From Solanum dulcamara (lineage: Eukaryota; Streptophyta; Magnoliopsida; Solanales; Solanaceae), in contig NC_077246.1 in the NCBI RefSeq assembly GCF_947179165.1, positions 71,396,421 to 71,460,420 on the forward strand: a stretch of DNA of 64,000 nucleotides, written 5' to 3'. Positions 51,561-63,870 of this stretch are shown here, piece by piece. The notes beneath the pieces were generated by a model that was not told the DNA's origin, ran no database searches, and saw only the letters and a program-made list of their open reading frames with translations. The number at the start of each line of letters is the position of its first letter. Position 1 is the stretch's first letter. The translations under genes and the position numbers were made by a program.

Positions 51561-52596
51561 CACCTAAAAATCCTTACGCTAATACACACGAAAAACTGAC
51601 AAAATTGCCTAATTTCTATTGCGTCTCCAATAAAATGCTCCTAAACCCCTCTATAGCACCGCCGGGGCTACTGAGTCTTTCCCCAGGTCGTTACGGATGC
51701 TACTATGGAAGAATCCAAGAAATTTCGACACGGACCCCCGGCACGTAAAAAATCTATGGGCTAACACACACAAAAAACTGGCAAATTCGCCAAATTACTA
51801 TTGCGTCTCTAATAAAATATTCTTAAGCCCCTCTAAAGCGCCACCGGGGCTACTAGAGTCGTTCCCCAGGTTGTTATAGATGCTACAATGGAAGAATCCA
51901 AGAAATATTGACCCGGACCCCCGGCACCTAAAAAATATGTGGGCTAACACACACAAAAAACTGGCAAAATGGTCTAATTCCTATTGCGTCGCCAATAAAA
52001 TGCTCTTAAATCCCTCAAAAGTGTCGCCAGGGCTACTGGAGTCATTCCCAGGTCATTACGGATGTTACTATGGAAAAATCAAAGAAAATTTGACCTGAAC
52101 CCCCGGCACCTAAAAAATCTGTGGGCTAACACATACGAAAAACTGGCAAAATCGCCTAATTCCTATTGCGTCTCGCATAAAATGCTCCTAAACCCCTCTA
52201 ATCGCCGCTGGGTCTACTGGAGTCATTCCCCACGTCGTTATGGATGTTACTATATAAGAATCCAAGAAAATTTGACCCGAACCACCGACACCTAATAAAT
52301 CAGTGGGCTAACACACATGAAAAACAGGCAAAGTCTCCTAATTCTTATTGCATCACTAATAAAATGCTCATAAACCCCTCTATAGCACCGCCGGGGCTAC
52401 TGGAGTCGTTCCCCAGGGCGTTACGGACGCTACTATGGAAGAACGCAAGAAAATTCGACTCAGACCTTTGGAACCTAAAAAGTCCTTATGCTAATACACA
52501 CGAAAAACTGGCAAAATTGCCTAATTCCTATTGCGTCTCCAATAAAATGCTCCTAAACCCCTCTATAGCGCCGCCGGGGCTACTGAGTCTTTCCAC

Positions 52597-53050
52597 AGGT
52601 TGTTATGATCGCTACAATGGAAGAATCCAAGAAATTTTGACCCGGACCCCCGACACCTAAAAAATCTGTGGGCTAACACACACGAAAAACTAGCAAAATC
52701 CCCTAATTCCTATTGCGTCGCCAATAAAATGCTTCTAAACCCCTCTATAGCACCTACGGGGCTACTGAAGTCATTCCCCAGGTCGTTACGGACGCTACTA
52801 TAGAAGAATCTAAGAAAATATGACCCAGACCACCGGCACCTAAAATATCTGTGTGCTAACACACATGAAAAACTGCAAAATCGCCTAATTCCTATTGCGT
52901 CGCAAATAAAATGATCCTAAACCCCTCTAAAGTGCCGCCTGGGATACTAGAGTCATTCCCCAGGTCGTTACGGATGCTACTTTGGAAGAAATCAAGAAAA
53001 TTCGACCCAGAACCCGGCATTTAAAAATTCAGTGGGCTAACACACACGAA
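52597..53050 (+). repeat. 2.5-monomer block duplicated at 53327-53780
   Basis: Offset 730-732 bp, four monomers. Shared private variants: GGTTGTTATGATCGCTACAATG, read as GTTATGATCGC at 52,602 and 53,332; TAGCACCTACGGGGCTACTG; AAAATATGACCCAGACC; and AGAACCCGGCAT or AGAACCCCGGCAT. Confidence 0.84.
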
Positions 53051-53326
53051 AAAGTGGCAAAATCCCCTAATTCCTACTGCATCGCTAATAAAATGCTCCT
53101 AAACCCCTCTATAGCACCGTCGGGGCTACTAGAGTCTTTCCCCAGGTCGTTACTGACTCTACTATGGAAGAATCCAAGAAAATTCAACACGGACCCCCGG
53201 CACGTAAAATATTTGTGGGATAACACACATGAAAAACTGGCAAATTCGCTTAATTACTATTGCGTCTCTAATAAAATGCTCTTAAGCCCTTCTAAAGCGC
53301 CATCGGGGCTACTGGAGTCGTTCCCC

Positions 53327-53780
53327 AGGTTGTTATGATCGCTACAATGAAAGAATCCAAGAAAATTTGACCCGAACCCCCGACACCTAAAATATCCGTG
53401 GGCTAACACACACGAAAAACTAGCAAAATCCCCTAATTCCTATTGCGTCGCCAATAAAATGCTTCTAAACCCCTCTATAGCACCTACGGGGCTACTGAAG
53501 TCATTCCCCAGGTCATTACGGACGCTACTATAGAAGAATCCAAGAAAATATGACCCAGACCCCCGGCACCTAAAATATCCGTGGGCTAACACACACGACA
53601 AACTGGCAAAATCGCCTAATTCCTATTGCGTCCCAAATAAAATGATCCTAAACCCCTCTAAAGCTCCGCCTAGGCTACTGGAGTCATTCCCCAGGTAGTT
53701 ACGGATGCTACTATGGAAGAAATCAAGAAAATTCGACCCAGAACCCCGGCATCTAAAAATTCAGTGGGCTAACACACACG
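53327..53780 (+). repeat. Second copy of 52597-53050
   Basis: Keeps the GTTATGATCGC and GCACCTACGGGGC variants. It has its own changes, for example GTCCCAAATAAAATG and CAGGTAGTTACGG. Together with the first copy it gives a local four-monomer period. Confidence 0.84.
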
Positions 53781-54159
53781 AAAAACTAGTAAAATCGCCT
53801 AATTCCCATTGCATTGCCAATAAAATGCTCCTAAACCCCTCTATAGCACAGTCGGGGCTACTGGAGTCTTTCCCCAGGTCGTTACGGACTCTACTATGGA
53901 AGAATCCAAGAAAATTTGACCCGAACCCCTGGCACCTAAAAAATCCGTGGGTTAACACATACGAAAAACTGGCAAAATCGCCTAATTTCTATTACATCGC
54001 CAATAAAATGCTCCTAAATCCCTTTACAGCACCGCCGGGGCTACTGGAATCGTTCCCCAGGTCGTTACGGACGCTATTTTTGAAGAATCCAAGAAAATTC
54101 GACCCAGACCTCCGGCACCTAAAAATCCGTATGCTAACACACACGAAAAACAGACAAAA

Positions 54160-55545
54160 TTGCCTAATTCCTATTGCGTCTCCAATAAAATGCTCCTATA
54201 CCCCTCTAAACCGCCGTCGGGGCTACTGGAGTCGTTCCCCAGGTCGTTACGGACGCTACTATTGACGAATCCAAGAAATTTTGAACTGGACCCCCAGCAC
54301 CTAAAAAATCTATGGGCTAACACACACGAAAAACTGGCAAAATCTCCTAATTCCTATTGTGTCGCCAATAAAATGCTCCTAAACCCCTCTATAGCATCGT
54401 CGGGGCTACTGGAGTCGTTTTCCAGGTCGTTACGGACGCTACTATGGAAGGAATCAAGAAACATCGACCCGCACCCCCGGCACCTAAAATATCCGTGGGC
54501 TAACACACACGAAAAATTGGCAAAATCGCCTAATTCCAATTGGGTCGCCAATAAAATATTCTTAAACCCCTCTAAAGCACCGCCGGGGCTACTGGAGTCA
54601 TTCCCCAGGTCGTTACGGTCGCTACTATGGAAGAATCCAAGAAAATTTGACTCGGACCCCCGGTACCTAAAATATCTGTGGGCTAACACACACGAAAAAG
54701 TGGCAAAATGGCCTAATTCCTATTGCGCCACCAATAAAATGCTCCTAAACCCCTCTATAGAGCCGTTGGGGCTACTGGAGTCATTTCCCAGGTCGTTACA
54801 GATGCTACAATGGAAGAATCCAAGAAATTTAGACACGGCCCCTCAGAACGTAAAAAATCCGTGGGCTAACACACACCAAAAACTAGCAAAATCGCCAAAT
54901 TCCTATTGCGTCGCCAATAAAATGCTCCTGAACCCCTCCAAAGTGCCGCTGGGGCTATTGGAGTCGTTCCATAGGTCGTTATGGATGCGACTATGGAATA
55001 ATCCAAGAAAATTTGACCCGAACCTCTGGCACCTAAAAAATCCGTGGGTTAACACACACGAAAAACTAGCAAAATCGCCTAAATTCTATTGCATCGCCTA
55101 TAAAATGTTCCTAAACCCCTCTAAAGCGCCGCCGGGGCTACTAGAGTCGTTCTCCATGTCGTTACAGATGCTACTATGGAAGAATCCAAGAAAATTTGAC
55201 CTGAACCCCCTGCACCTAAAAATTCCGTCGGCTAACATACATGAAAAACGAGCAAAATCTTCTAATACCTATTGCGTCGCCAATAAAATGCTCCTAAACC
55301 CCTCTATAGTACCGCCGGGGCTACTGGAGTCGTTCTCCAGGTCTTTACGGATGCTACTATGGAAGAATGCAAGAAAATTCGACTCAGACCTTCGGCACCT
55401 AAAGAATCCTTATGCTAATACACACGAAAAACTGGCAAAATTGCCTAATTCCTATTGCGTCTACAATAAAATGCTCCTAAACCCCTCTAGAGCGCCGTCG
55501 GGGCTACTAAGTCTTTCCTCAGGTCGTTACGGACACTACAATTGA
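54160..55545 (+). other. Longest satellite read-through frame (461 codons), not considered a gene
   Basis: From the ATG at 54160 the satellite's + frame stays open for about seven and a half monomers. The product would be a near-perfect 61-residue tandem repeat, basic and proline-rich, with landmarks such as LLESFPRSLRTLLWKN, DPRHLKNPWANTHEKLAK and SYCVANKMLLNPS in each unit. I see no signal peptide, known domain or conserved catalytic residue. The frame exists because the monomer is 61 x 3 bp and the consensus has no stop in that frame; it ends where a shared one-base deletion (CTACTAAGTCTTTCC at about 55,508) throws it out of register. Comparable runs occur at 18627-19763 (378 codons), 4512-5522 (336) and 15586-16536 (316). 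Substitutions seem to hit all codon positions. A real protein is unlikely but cannot be excluded from sequence alone. Confidence 0.85.
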
Positions 55546-55935
55546 AGAATCAAAGAAAATTTGACCTGGACCTCCGGCACCTAAAAAATCTGTGGGCTAA
55601 CACACACGAAAAACTGGCAAAATCGCCTAATTTGTATTCCGTCGCCAATAAAATGCTCCTAAACATCTCTATAGCATCGCTGGGGCTATTGGAGTCGTTC
55701 CCCAGGTCGTTACGGACTCTACTATGGAAGAATCTAAGAAAATTTGACCCGGACCCCCGCCACCTAAAAAATTCGTGGGCGTTCACACACGAAAAACTTG
55801 CAAAATCGCCTAATTCCTATTGCGTCGCCGATAAAATTCTCCTGAACCACTCTAAAGCGCCGTCGGGGCTACTGCAGTCGTTCCCTAGGTCGTTACGAAA
55901 GCTACTATGTAAGAATCCAAGAAAATTTGACCCAT
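55078..55935 (+). repeat. Five-monomer block, copy A (copy B at 61063-61900)
   Basis: Offset to copy B is exactly 5985 bp at several points (55,151/61,136; 55,550/61,535). Shared markers: CCTAAATTCTATTGC, GCCTATAAAATG, GTTCTCCATGTCGTTACAG, GAATGCAAGAAAATT, CAGACCTTCGGCAC, GCGTCTACAATAAAATGC, CTACTAAGTCTTTCC, GTATTCCGTCGCC and GGGCGTTCACACACG. In this copy the CCTAAATTC at 55,078 sits in normal register, downstream of AAAATCG. Confidence 0.88.
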
Positions 55936-55960
55936 ACCCCGGCAGTTTAATAATCTGAGG

Positions 55961-58155
55961 GCTAACATACACGAAAAACTAGCAAAATTGCCTAATTTCT
56001 ATTGCGTATCCAATAAAATGCTCTGAAACCCCTCCATAACACTGTCGGGGCTACTGGAGTCGTTCTCCAGGTCGTTACGGCCGCTACTATGGAAGAAATC
56101 ACGAAAATTCGACCCGCACCCCCGGCACCTAAAGGATCTATGGGCTAATACACACGAAAAACTTGCGAAATCGCCTAATTCCTATTGCGTCGCCAATAAA
56201 ATGCTCTTAAACCCCTCTAAAGCGCCACCGGGGCTACATGAATCGTTCCCCAAGTCGTTACAGACGCTACTATTGAAGAATCCAAGAAAAATCGACCCAG
56301 ACCCCCGGCACCTAAAAAATCTATGGGCTAACACACACGAAAAATTGGCAAAATCTCTTAATTCCTACTGCGTTGCCAATAAAATTCTTTTAAGCCCCTC
56401 TAAAGTGCCGCCGGGGCTACTGTAGTCGTTCCCAGGTCGTTACGGAAGCTACTATGGAAAACACCAAGAAATTTTGACCCGGACCCCCGGCACCTAAAAA
56501 ATATGTGGGCTAACACACACGAAAAACGGGCAAATCGCCTAATTCCTATTGCGTCGCCAATAAAATGCTCCTAAACCCCTCTAAAGCGCCGCCGGGGCTA
56601 CTGGAGTCGTTCCCCAGGTCGTTACGGATGCTACTGTGAAAGAATCTAAGAAAATTTGACCCGGACCCCCAGCACCTAAAAAATCTGTGGGCTAACACAC
56701 ACGAAAAACTTGCAAAATCGCCTAATTCCTATTGCGTCATCGATAAAATGCTCCTGAACCCCTCTAAAGCATTGTCGGGGCTACTGGAGTCGTTCCCCAG
56801 GTCGTTACGGACGCTATTATGGAAGAATCCAAGAAAATTCGCCCCGGACCCCCGGCACCTAAAATATTCGTGGGCTAACTCACACGAAAAAGTGGCAAAA
56901 TTACTTAATTCTTATTGTGTCTCCAATAAAATGCTCCTATAACCCACTAAAGCGCCGCCGGGGCTACTGGAGTCGTTTCCCAGGTCGTTAAGGACTCTAC
57001 TATGGAACAATCCAAGAAATTTCGACCCGGACCCCCGGTACCTAAAAAATCCGTGGGCTAACACACACGAAAAACTGGCAAAATCGCCTAATTGCGATTG
57101 CGTCGCCAATAAAATGATCCTAAATCCCTCTATAACGCCGCCGGGGCTACTGGAGTCGTTCCCCAAGTCGTTACGGAAGCTACTATGGAAGAATCCAAGA
57201 AAATTTGACCCGGACCCCTGGCACCTAAAAAATCTGTGGGCTAACACACACGAAAAACTGGCAAAATCGCCTAATTTCTATTGCGTTTCCAATAAAATGC
57301 TCCTAAACCCCTCTAAAGCACCGCCGGGATTACTGGAGTCGTTCCCTAGGTCGTTACGGATGCTACTATATAATAATCCAAGAAAATTTGACCCGAACCC
57401 CCGGCACTTAAAAAATATGTGTGCTAACACACACGAAAAACAAGCAAAATCTCCTAATTCCTATTGCGTCGCCAATAAAATGCTCCTAAACCCCTCTATA
57501 GCACCGTCGGGGCTATTGGAGTCGTTCCCCAGGTCGTTACGGACGCTAATATAGACGAATGTAAGACAATTCGATTCAGACCTTCGGCACCTAAAAAATC
57601 CTTACGTTAATACTCACGAAAAACTGGCAAAATCGTCTAATTCCTATTGCGTCGAAAATAAAATGCTCCTAAACCACTCTAAAGCACCGCCAGGGGCTAT
57701 TGGAGTCATTCCCCAGGTCGTTACGGAAGCTACTATGGAAGAATCCAAGAAAATTTGACCCATACCCCCGACAGTTTAAAAATCTGTGGGCTAACATACA
57801 CGAAAAACTAGCAAAATTGCCTAATTTCTATTGCGTATCCAATAAAATGCTCTTAAACCCCTCTATAGCCCCGTCGAGGCTACTGGAGTCGTTGGCCCGG
57901 TCGTTATGGCCGCTACTATGGAAGAAATCAAGAAAATTCAACCCGCACCCCCGGCACCTAAAACATCTGTGGGCTAACACACACGAAAAACTTGCGAAAT
58001 CGCCTAATTCCTATTGTGTCTCTAATAAAATGCTCTTAAACCCCTCTAAAGCGCCACCGGGTCTACTTGAGTCGTTCCCCAAGTCGTTAAGGACGCTACT
58101 ATTGAAGAATCCAAGAAAATTCGATCCGGACCCCCAGCACCTAAAAAATCTATGG
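55961..58155 (+). repeat. 12-monomer unit, copy 1 of a very recent tandem duplication
   Basis: This 2195-bp segment (12 x 183 minus 1) is repeated directly at 58156-60350. Reading both copies through, I find four substitutions and no indel: 56463/58658 (A/T), 57940/60135 (A/G), 58006/60201 (A/G) and 58137/60332 (G/A). Three of the four lie in the last 220 bp. Monomers within the unit differ from each other as much as those elsewhere. Distinctive internal variants include GCTCTGAAACCCCTCC, GGGGCTACATGAATCG, CTACTGTGAAAGAATC, AAAATTCGCCCCGG and TAGACGAATGTAAGAC. Confidence 0.97.
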
Positions 58156-60350
58156 GCTAACATACACGAAAAACTAGCAAAATTGCCTAATTTCTATTGC
58201 GTATCCAATAAAATGCTCTGAAACCCCTCCATAACACTGTCGGGGCTACTGGAGTCGTTCTCCAGGTCGTTACGGCCGCTACTATGGAAGAAATCACGAA
58301 AATTCGACCCGCACCCCCGGCACCTAAAGGATCTATGGGCTAATACACACGAAAAACTTGCGAAATCGCCTAATTCCTATTGCGTCGCCAATAAAATGCT
58401 CTTAAACCCCTCTAAAGCGCCACCGGGGCTACATGAATCGTTCCCCAAGTCGTTACAGACGCTACTATTGAAGAATCCAAGAAAAATCGACCCAGACCCC
58501 CGGCACCTAAAAAATCTATGGGCTAACACACACGAAAAATTGGCAAAATCTCTTAATTCCTACTGCGTTGCCAATAAAATTCTTTTAAGCCCCTCTAAAG
58601 TGCCGCCGGGGCTACTGTAGTCGTTCCCAGGTCGTTACGGAAGCTACTATGGAAAACTCCAAGAAATTTTGACCCGGACCCCCGGCACCTAAAAAATATG
58701 TGGGCTAACACACACGAAAAACGGGCAAATCGCCTAATTCCTATTGCGTCGCCAATAAAATGCTCCTAAACCCCTCTAAAGCGCCGCCGGGGCTACTGGA
58801 GTCGTTCCCCAGGTCGTTACGGATGCTACTGTGAAAGAATCTAAGAAAATTTGACCCGGACCCCCAGCACCTAAAAAATCTGTGGGCTAACACACACGAA
58901 AAACTTGCAAAATCGCCTAATTCCTATTGCGTCATCGATAAAATGCTCCTGAACCCCTCTAAAGCATTGTCGGGGCTACTGGAGTCGTTCCCCAGGTCGT
59001 TACGGACGCTATTATGGAAGAATCCAAGAAAATTCGCCCCGGACCCCCGGCACCTAAAATATTCGTGGGCTAACTCACACGAAAAAGTGGCAAAATTACT
59101 TAATTCTTATTGTGTCTCCAATAAAATGCTCCTATAACCCACTAAAGCGCCGCCGGGGCTACTGGAGTCGTTTCCCAGGTCGTTAAGGACTCTACTATGG
59201 AACAATCCAAGAAATTTCGACCCGGACCCCCGGTACCTAAAAAATCCGTGGGCTAACACACACGAAAAACTGGCAAAATCGCCTAATTGCGATTGCGTCG
59301 CCAATAAAATGATCCTAAATCCCTCTATAACGCCGCCGGGGCTACTGGAGTCGTTCCCCAAGTCGTTACGGAAGCTACTATGGAAGAATCCAAGAAAATT
59401 TGACCCGGACCCCTGGCACCTAAAAAATCTGTGGGCTAACACACACGAAAAACTGGCAAAATCGCCTAATTTCTATTGCGTTTCCAATAAAATGCTCCTA
59501 AACCCCTCTAAAGCACCGCCGGGATTACTGGAGTCGTTCCCTAGGTCGTTACGGATGCTACTATATAATAATCCAAGAAAATTTGACCCGAACCCCCGGC
59601 ACTTAAAAAATATGTGTGCTAACACACACGAAAAACAAGCAAAATCTCCTAATTCCTATTGCGTCGCCAATAAAATGCTCCTAAACCCCTCTATAGCACC
59701 GTCGGGGCTATTGGAGTCGTTCCCCAGGTCGTTACGGACGCTAATATAGACGAATGTAAGACAATTCGATTCAGACCTTCGGCACCTAAAAAATCCTTAC
59801 GTTAATACTCACGAAAAACTGGCAAAATCGTCTAATTCCTATTGCGTCGAAAATAAAATGCTCCTAAACCACTCTAAAGCACCGCCAGGGGCTATTGGAG
59901 TCATTCCCCAGGTCGTTACGGAAGCTACTATGGAAGAATCCAAGAAAATTTGACCCATACCCCCGACAGTTTAAAAATCTGTGGGCTAACATACACGAAA
60001 AACTAGCAAAATTGCCTAATTTCTATTGCGTATCCAATAAAATGCTCTTAAACCCCTCTATAGCCCCGTCGAGGCTACTGGAGTCGTTGGCCCGGTCGTT
60101 ATGGCCGCTACTATGGAAGAAATCAAGAAAATTCGACCCGCACCCCCGGCACCTAAAACATCTGTGGGCTAACACACACGAAAAACTTGCGAAATCGCCT
60201 GATTCCTATTGTGTCTCTAATAAAATGCTCTTAAACCCCTCTAAAGCGCCACCGGGTCTACTTGAGTCGTTCCCCAAGTCGTTAAGGACGCTACTATTGA
60301 AGAATCCAAGAAAATTCGATCCGGACCCCCAACACCTAAAAAATCTATGG
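58156..60350 (+). repeat. 12-monomer unit, copy 2 of the recent tandem duplication
   Basis: Immediately follows copy 1 with no spacer. Past 60350 the array does not restart the unit. It resumes with sequence resembling 56,314-56,570 (TCTCTTAATTCCTACTGCG at 60,378 against 56,354; ACGGGCAAATCGCC again), that is, about two monomers into the unit and clearly diverged. So an older relative of the unit was already present downstream when the duplication happened. Confidence 0.97.
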
Positions 60351-61062
60351 GCTAACACACACGAAAAACTGGCAAAATCTCTTAATTCCTACTGCGTCGC
60401 CAATAAAATGCTTCTAAGCCCCTCTAAAGTGCCGCCGAAGCTACTGTAGTCGTTCCTAGGTCGTTACGGAAGCTACTATGGAAAATTCCAAGAAAATTTG
60501 ACACGGACCCCCGGCACCTAAAAAATATGTGGGCTACACACACGAAAAACGGGCAAATCGCCTAATTCCTATTGTGTCGCCAATAAAATGCTCCTAAACC
60601 TCTCTAAAGCGTCGCCGGGGGTATTGGAGTCATTCCCCAGGTCGTTACGGATGTTACTATTGAAAAATCCAAGAAATTTTGACCCAGACCCCCGACACCT
60701 AAACAATCCGTGGGCTAACACACACGAAAAACTGGCAAAATCTCTTAATTCCTATTGTGTCGCTTATAAAATGCTCCTAAACCTCTCTATAGCACCACCG
60801 GGTCTACTGGAGTCGTTCTCCATGTTGTTACAGACGCTACTATGGAAGAATTGAAGAAATTTTGACTCGTACCCTCGGCACCTAAAAAATCCGCGGGCTA
60901 ACACACACGAAAAACTGGCAAAATCGCCTAATTCCTACTGCGTCGCCAATAAAATGCTCCTAAACCCTCTATAGCGCCGCCGGGGCTACTGGAGTCGTTT
61001 CCTAGGTCGTTACGGATGCTACTATAGATGAATCAAAGAAATTTCGACCCAGACCCCCGGCA

Positions 61063-61900
61063 CCTAAATTCTATTGCATCGCCTATAAAATGCTCCTAAA
61101 CCCCTCTAAAGCGCCGCTGGGGCTACTGGAGTCGTTCTCCATGTCGTTACAGATGCTACTATGGAAGAATCCAAGAAAATTTGACTTGAACCCCCTGCAC
61201 CTAAAAAATCCGTCGGCTAACATACACGAAAAACTAGCAAAATCTCCTAATACCTATTGCGTCGCCAATAAAATGCTCCTAAACCCCTCTATAGTACCGC
61301 CGGGGCTACTGGAGTCGTTCTCCAGGTCGTTACGGACACTACTATGGAAGAATGCAAGAAAATTTGACTCAGACCTTCGGCACATAAAGAATCCTTACGC
61401 TAATACACACGAAAAACTGGCAAAATTGCCTACTTCCTATTGCGTCTACAATAAAATGCTCCTAAACCCCTCTAGAGCGTCGCCGGGTCTACTAAGTCTT
61501 TCCTCAGGTCGTTACAGACGCTACTATTGAAGAATCAACGAAAATTTGACCTGGACCCCCGGCACCTAAAAAATCTGTGGGCTAACACACACGAAAAACT
61601 GGCAAAATCGCCTAATTCGTATTCCGTCGCCAATAAAATGCTCATAAACCCCTCTATAGCATCGCCGGGGCTATTGGAGTCGTTCCCCAGGTCGTTACGG
61701 ACTCTACTATGGAAGAATCTAAGAAAATTTGACCCGGACCCCCGCCACCTAAAAAATTCGTGGGCGTTCACACACGAAAAACTTGCAAAATCGCCTAATT
61801 CCTATTGTGTCGCCGATAAAATTCTCCTGAACCACTCTAAAGCACCGTCGGGGCTACTGCAGTCGTTCCCCAGGTCGTTAGGAAAGCTACTATGAAAAAA
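61063..61900 (+). repeat. Five-monomer block, copy B, starting at an out-of-register join
   Basis: Carries the marker series of 55078-55935. At its left edge the sequence GGCACCTAAATTCTATTGC shows a 46-bp deletion: the CACCTAAA of one monomer is fused to the CGCCTAAATTC of the duplicated block, with CCTAAA (61063-61068) common to both. The breakpoint of the truncated monomer therefore coincides with the first base of similarity to copy A. Confidence 0.88.
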
Positions 61901-63294
61901 TTCAAGAAACTTTGACTCGGACCCCCGGCACCTAAAAAATCTGTGGGCTAACACACACGAAAAAGTGGCAAAATCCCCTAATTCCTATTGTGTCGCCAAT
62001 AAAATTCTCCTAAACCCCTCTATAGCACCTCCGGGGCTACTAGAGTCATTCCCCAGGTCATTACGGACGCTATTATGGAAGAATCCAAGAAAATATGACC
62101 CAGACCCCCGGCACCTAAAATATCTGTGGGCTAACACACACGAAAAAGTGGCAAAATGGCTTAATTCCTATTACGCCGCCAATAAAATGCTCTTTAACTC
62201 CTCTAAAGCATCGCTGAGGCTACTGGAGTCGTTCCCCAAGTCGTTACGGATGCTACTATGGAAGAATTCAAGAAAATTTGACCTGGACCCCCTTCACCTA
62301 AAAAATCTGTGGGCTAACACACAAGAAATACTGGCAAAATCGCCTAATTCCTATTGCGTCTCCAATAAAATGCTCCTAAACCCCTCTAAAGCACCGCTGG
62401 GGCTACTAGAGTCGTTCCCCATGTTGTTACGAATGCTACTGTGGAAGAATCTAAGAAAATTTGACCCGGACCCCCGGCACTTAAAAAATCTGTGGGCTAA
62501 CACACACGAAAAACTGGCAAAATCACCTAATTCCTATAGCGTCACCAATAAAATGCTCCTAAACCCCTCAAAAGTGCCTCCGAGGCTACTGGAGTCGTTC
62601 CCCAGGTCGTTATAGACTCTACTATGGAAGAATCTAAGAAAATTTGACCCAGACCCCCGCCACCTAAAAAATCTGTGGTCTAACACACACGAAAAACTTG
62701 CAAAATCGCCTAATTCTTATTGCGTCGCCGATAAAATTCTCCTAAACCACTCTTAAGCACCGTCGGTGCTACTGGAGTCGTTCCCCAGGTCGTTACGGAC
62801 GCTACTATGGAAGAATCCAAGAAACTTTGACCCGAACCCCTGGCACCTAAAACATTTGTGGGTTAACACACACGAAAAACTGGCAAAATAGCCTAATTTC
62901 TATTGAGTCGCAATTAAAATGCTCTTAAACCCCTCTATAGCACCGTAGGGGCTACTAGAGTCGTTCCCCAGGTCGTTACGGACGCTACTATAGAAGAATC
63001 CAAGAAAATTCGTTCCGAACCCCCGGCACCTAAAAATCTGTGGGCTAACACACACGAAAAACTAGCAAAATTGCCTAATTCCTATTGCGTCGCCAATAAA
63101 ATGCTCCTAAACCCCTCTAAAGCACCGCCGGGGATACTGGAGTCGTTCCTAAGGTCGTTACGAATAATACAATTGAAGAATCCAAGAAAATTTGATCTGG
63201 ACCCCCGGCACCTAAAAAACCCGTGAGCTAACACAGACGAAAAACTGGCAAAATCACCTAATTCCTATTGCATCGCTAATAAAATGCTCCTAAA

Positions 63295-63335
63295 CTCCTC
63301 AAAAGTGCCGCCGGGGCTCGCTACTATGGAAGAAT
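63295..63335 (+). repeat. Truncated monomer, 29-bp deletion at 63318/63319
   Basis: GCCGCCGGGGCT is joined to CGCTACTATGG. The 29 bp from ACTGGAGTCG to TTACGGA, including both GTCGTT hexamers, are missing. I see no convincing microhomology at this junction. Confidence 0.9.
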
Positions 63336-63870
63336 CCAAGAAAATGTGACCTGAACCCCGGCACCTAAAAAATTCGTGGGCTAACACACACGAAAAACTG
63401 GCAAAATCGCCTAATTCCTATTGCGTCTCCAATAAAATGCTCCTAAACCCCTCTATAGCACCGCCGGGGCTACTGGAGTCAATCCCCAGGTCGTTACGGA
63501 CGCTACTATTGAAGAATCAAAGAAAATTTGTCCCAAACCCCTGGCACCTAAAAAATCTGTGGGCTAACACACACAAAAAACAGGCAAAATCTCCTAATTC
63601 CTATTGCATCGCCAATAAAATGCTCCTAAACCTCTCTATAGCACCGCCGGGGCTACTGGATTCATTCCCCAAGTTTTTACGGATGCTACTATGGAAGAAT
63701 GGAATAAAATTTGACTCGTACCTCCAGAACCTAAAAAATCCACGGGCTAACACACACGAATAACTGGCAAAATCGTCTAATTCCTATTACGTCGCAAATA
63801 AAATGCTCCTAAACCACTCTAAAGCACCGCCGGGACTATTGGAGTCATTCCCCAGGTCGTTACGGAAGCT

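Noticed and set aside
4512..55545. Long + strand open frames as a family of repeat-containing proteins
   Set aside because: All consist of the same 61-codon satellite unit, begin and end wherever a monomer happens to carry an ATG or a stop or frameshift, have no unique flanks, and follow from a 3n monomer with one stop-free frame.
16209..61771. - strand open frames of 60-170 codons
   Set aside because: They are the antisense of the same monomer. The consensus has a TAG in this frame once per unit (reverse complement of TTCCTATTG), so only locally mutated monomers read through.
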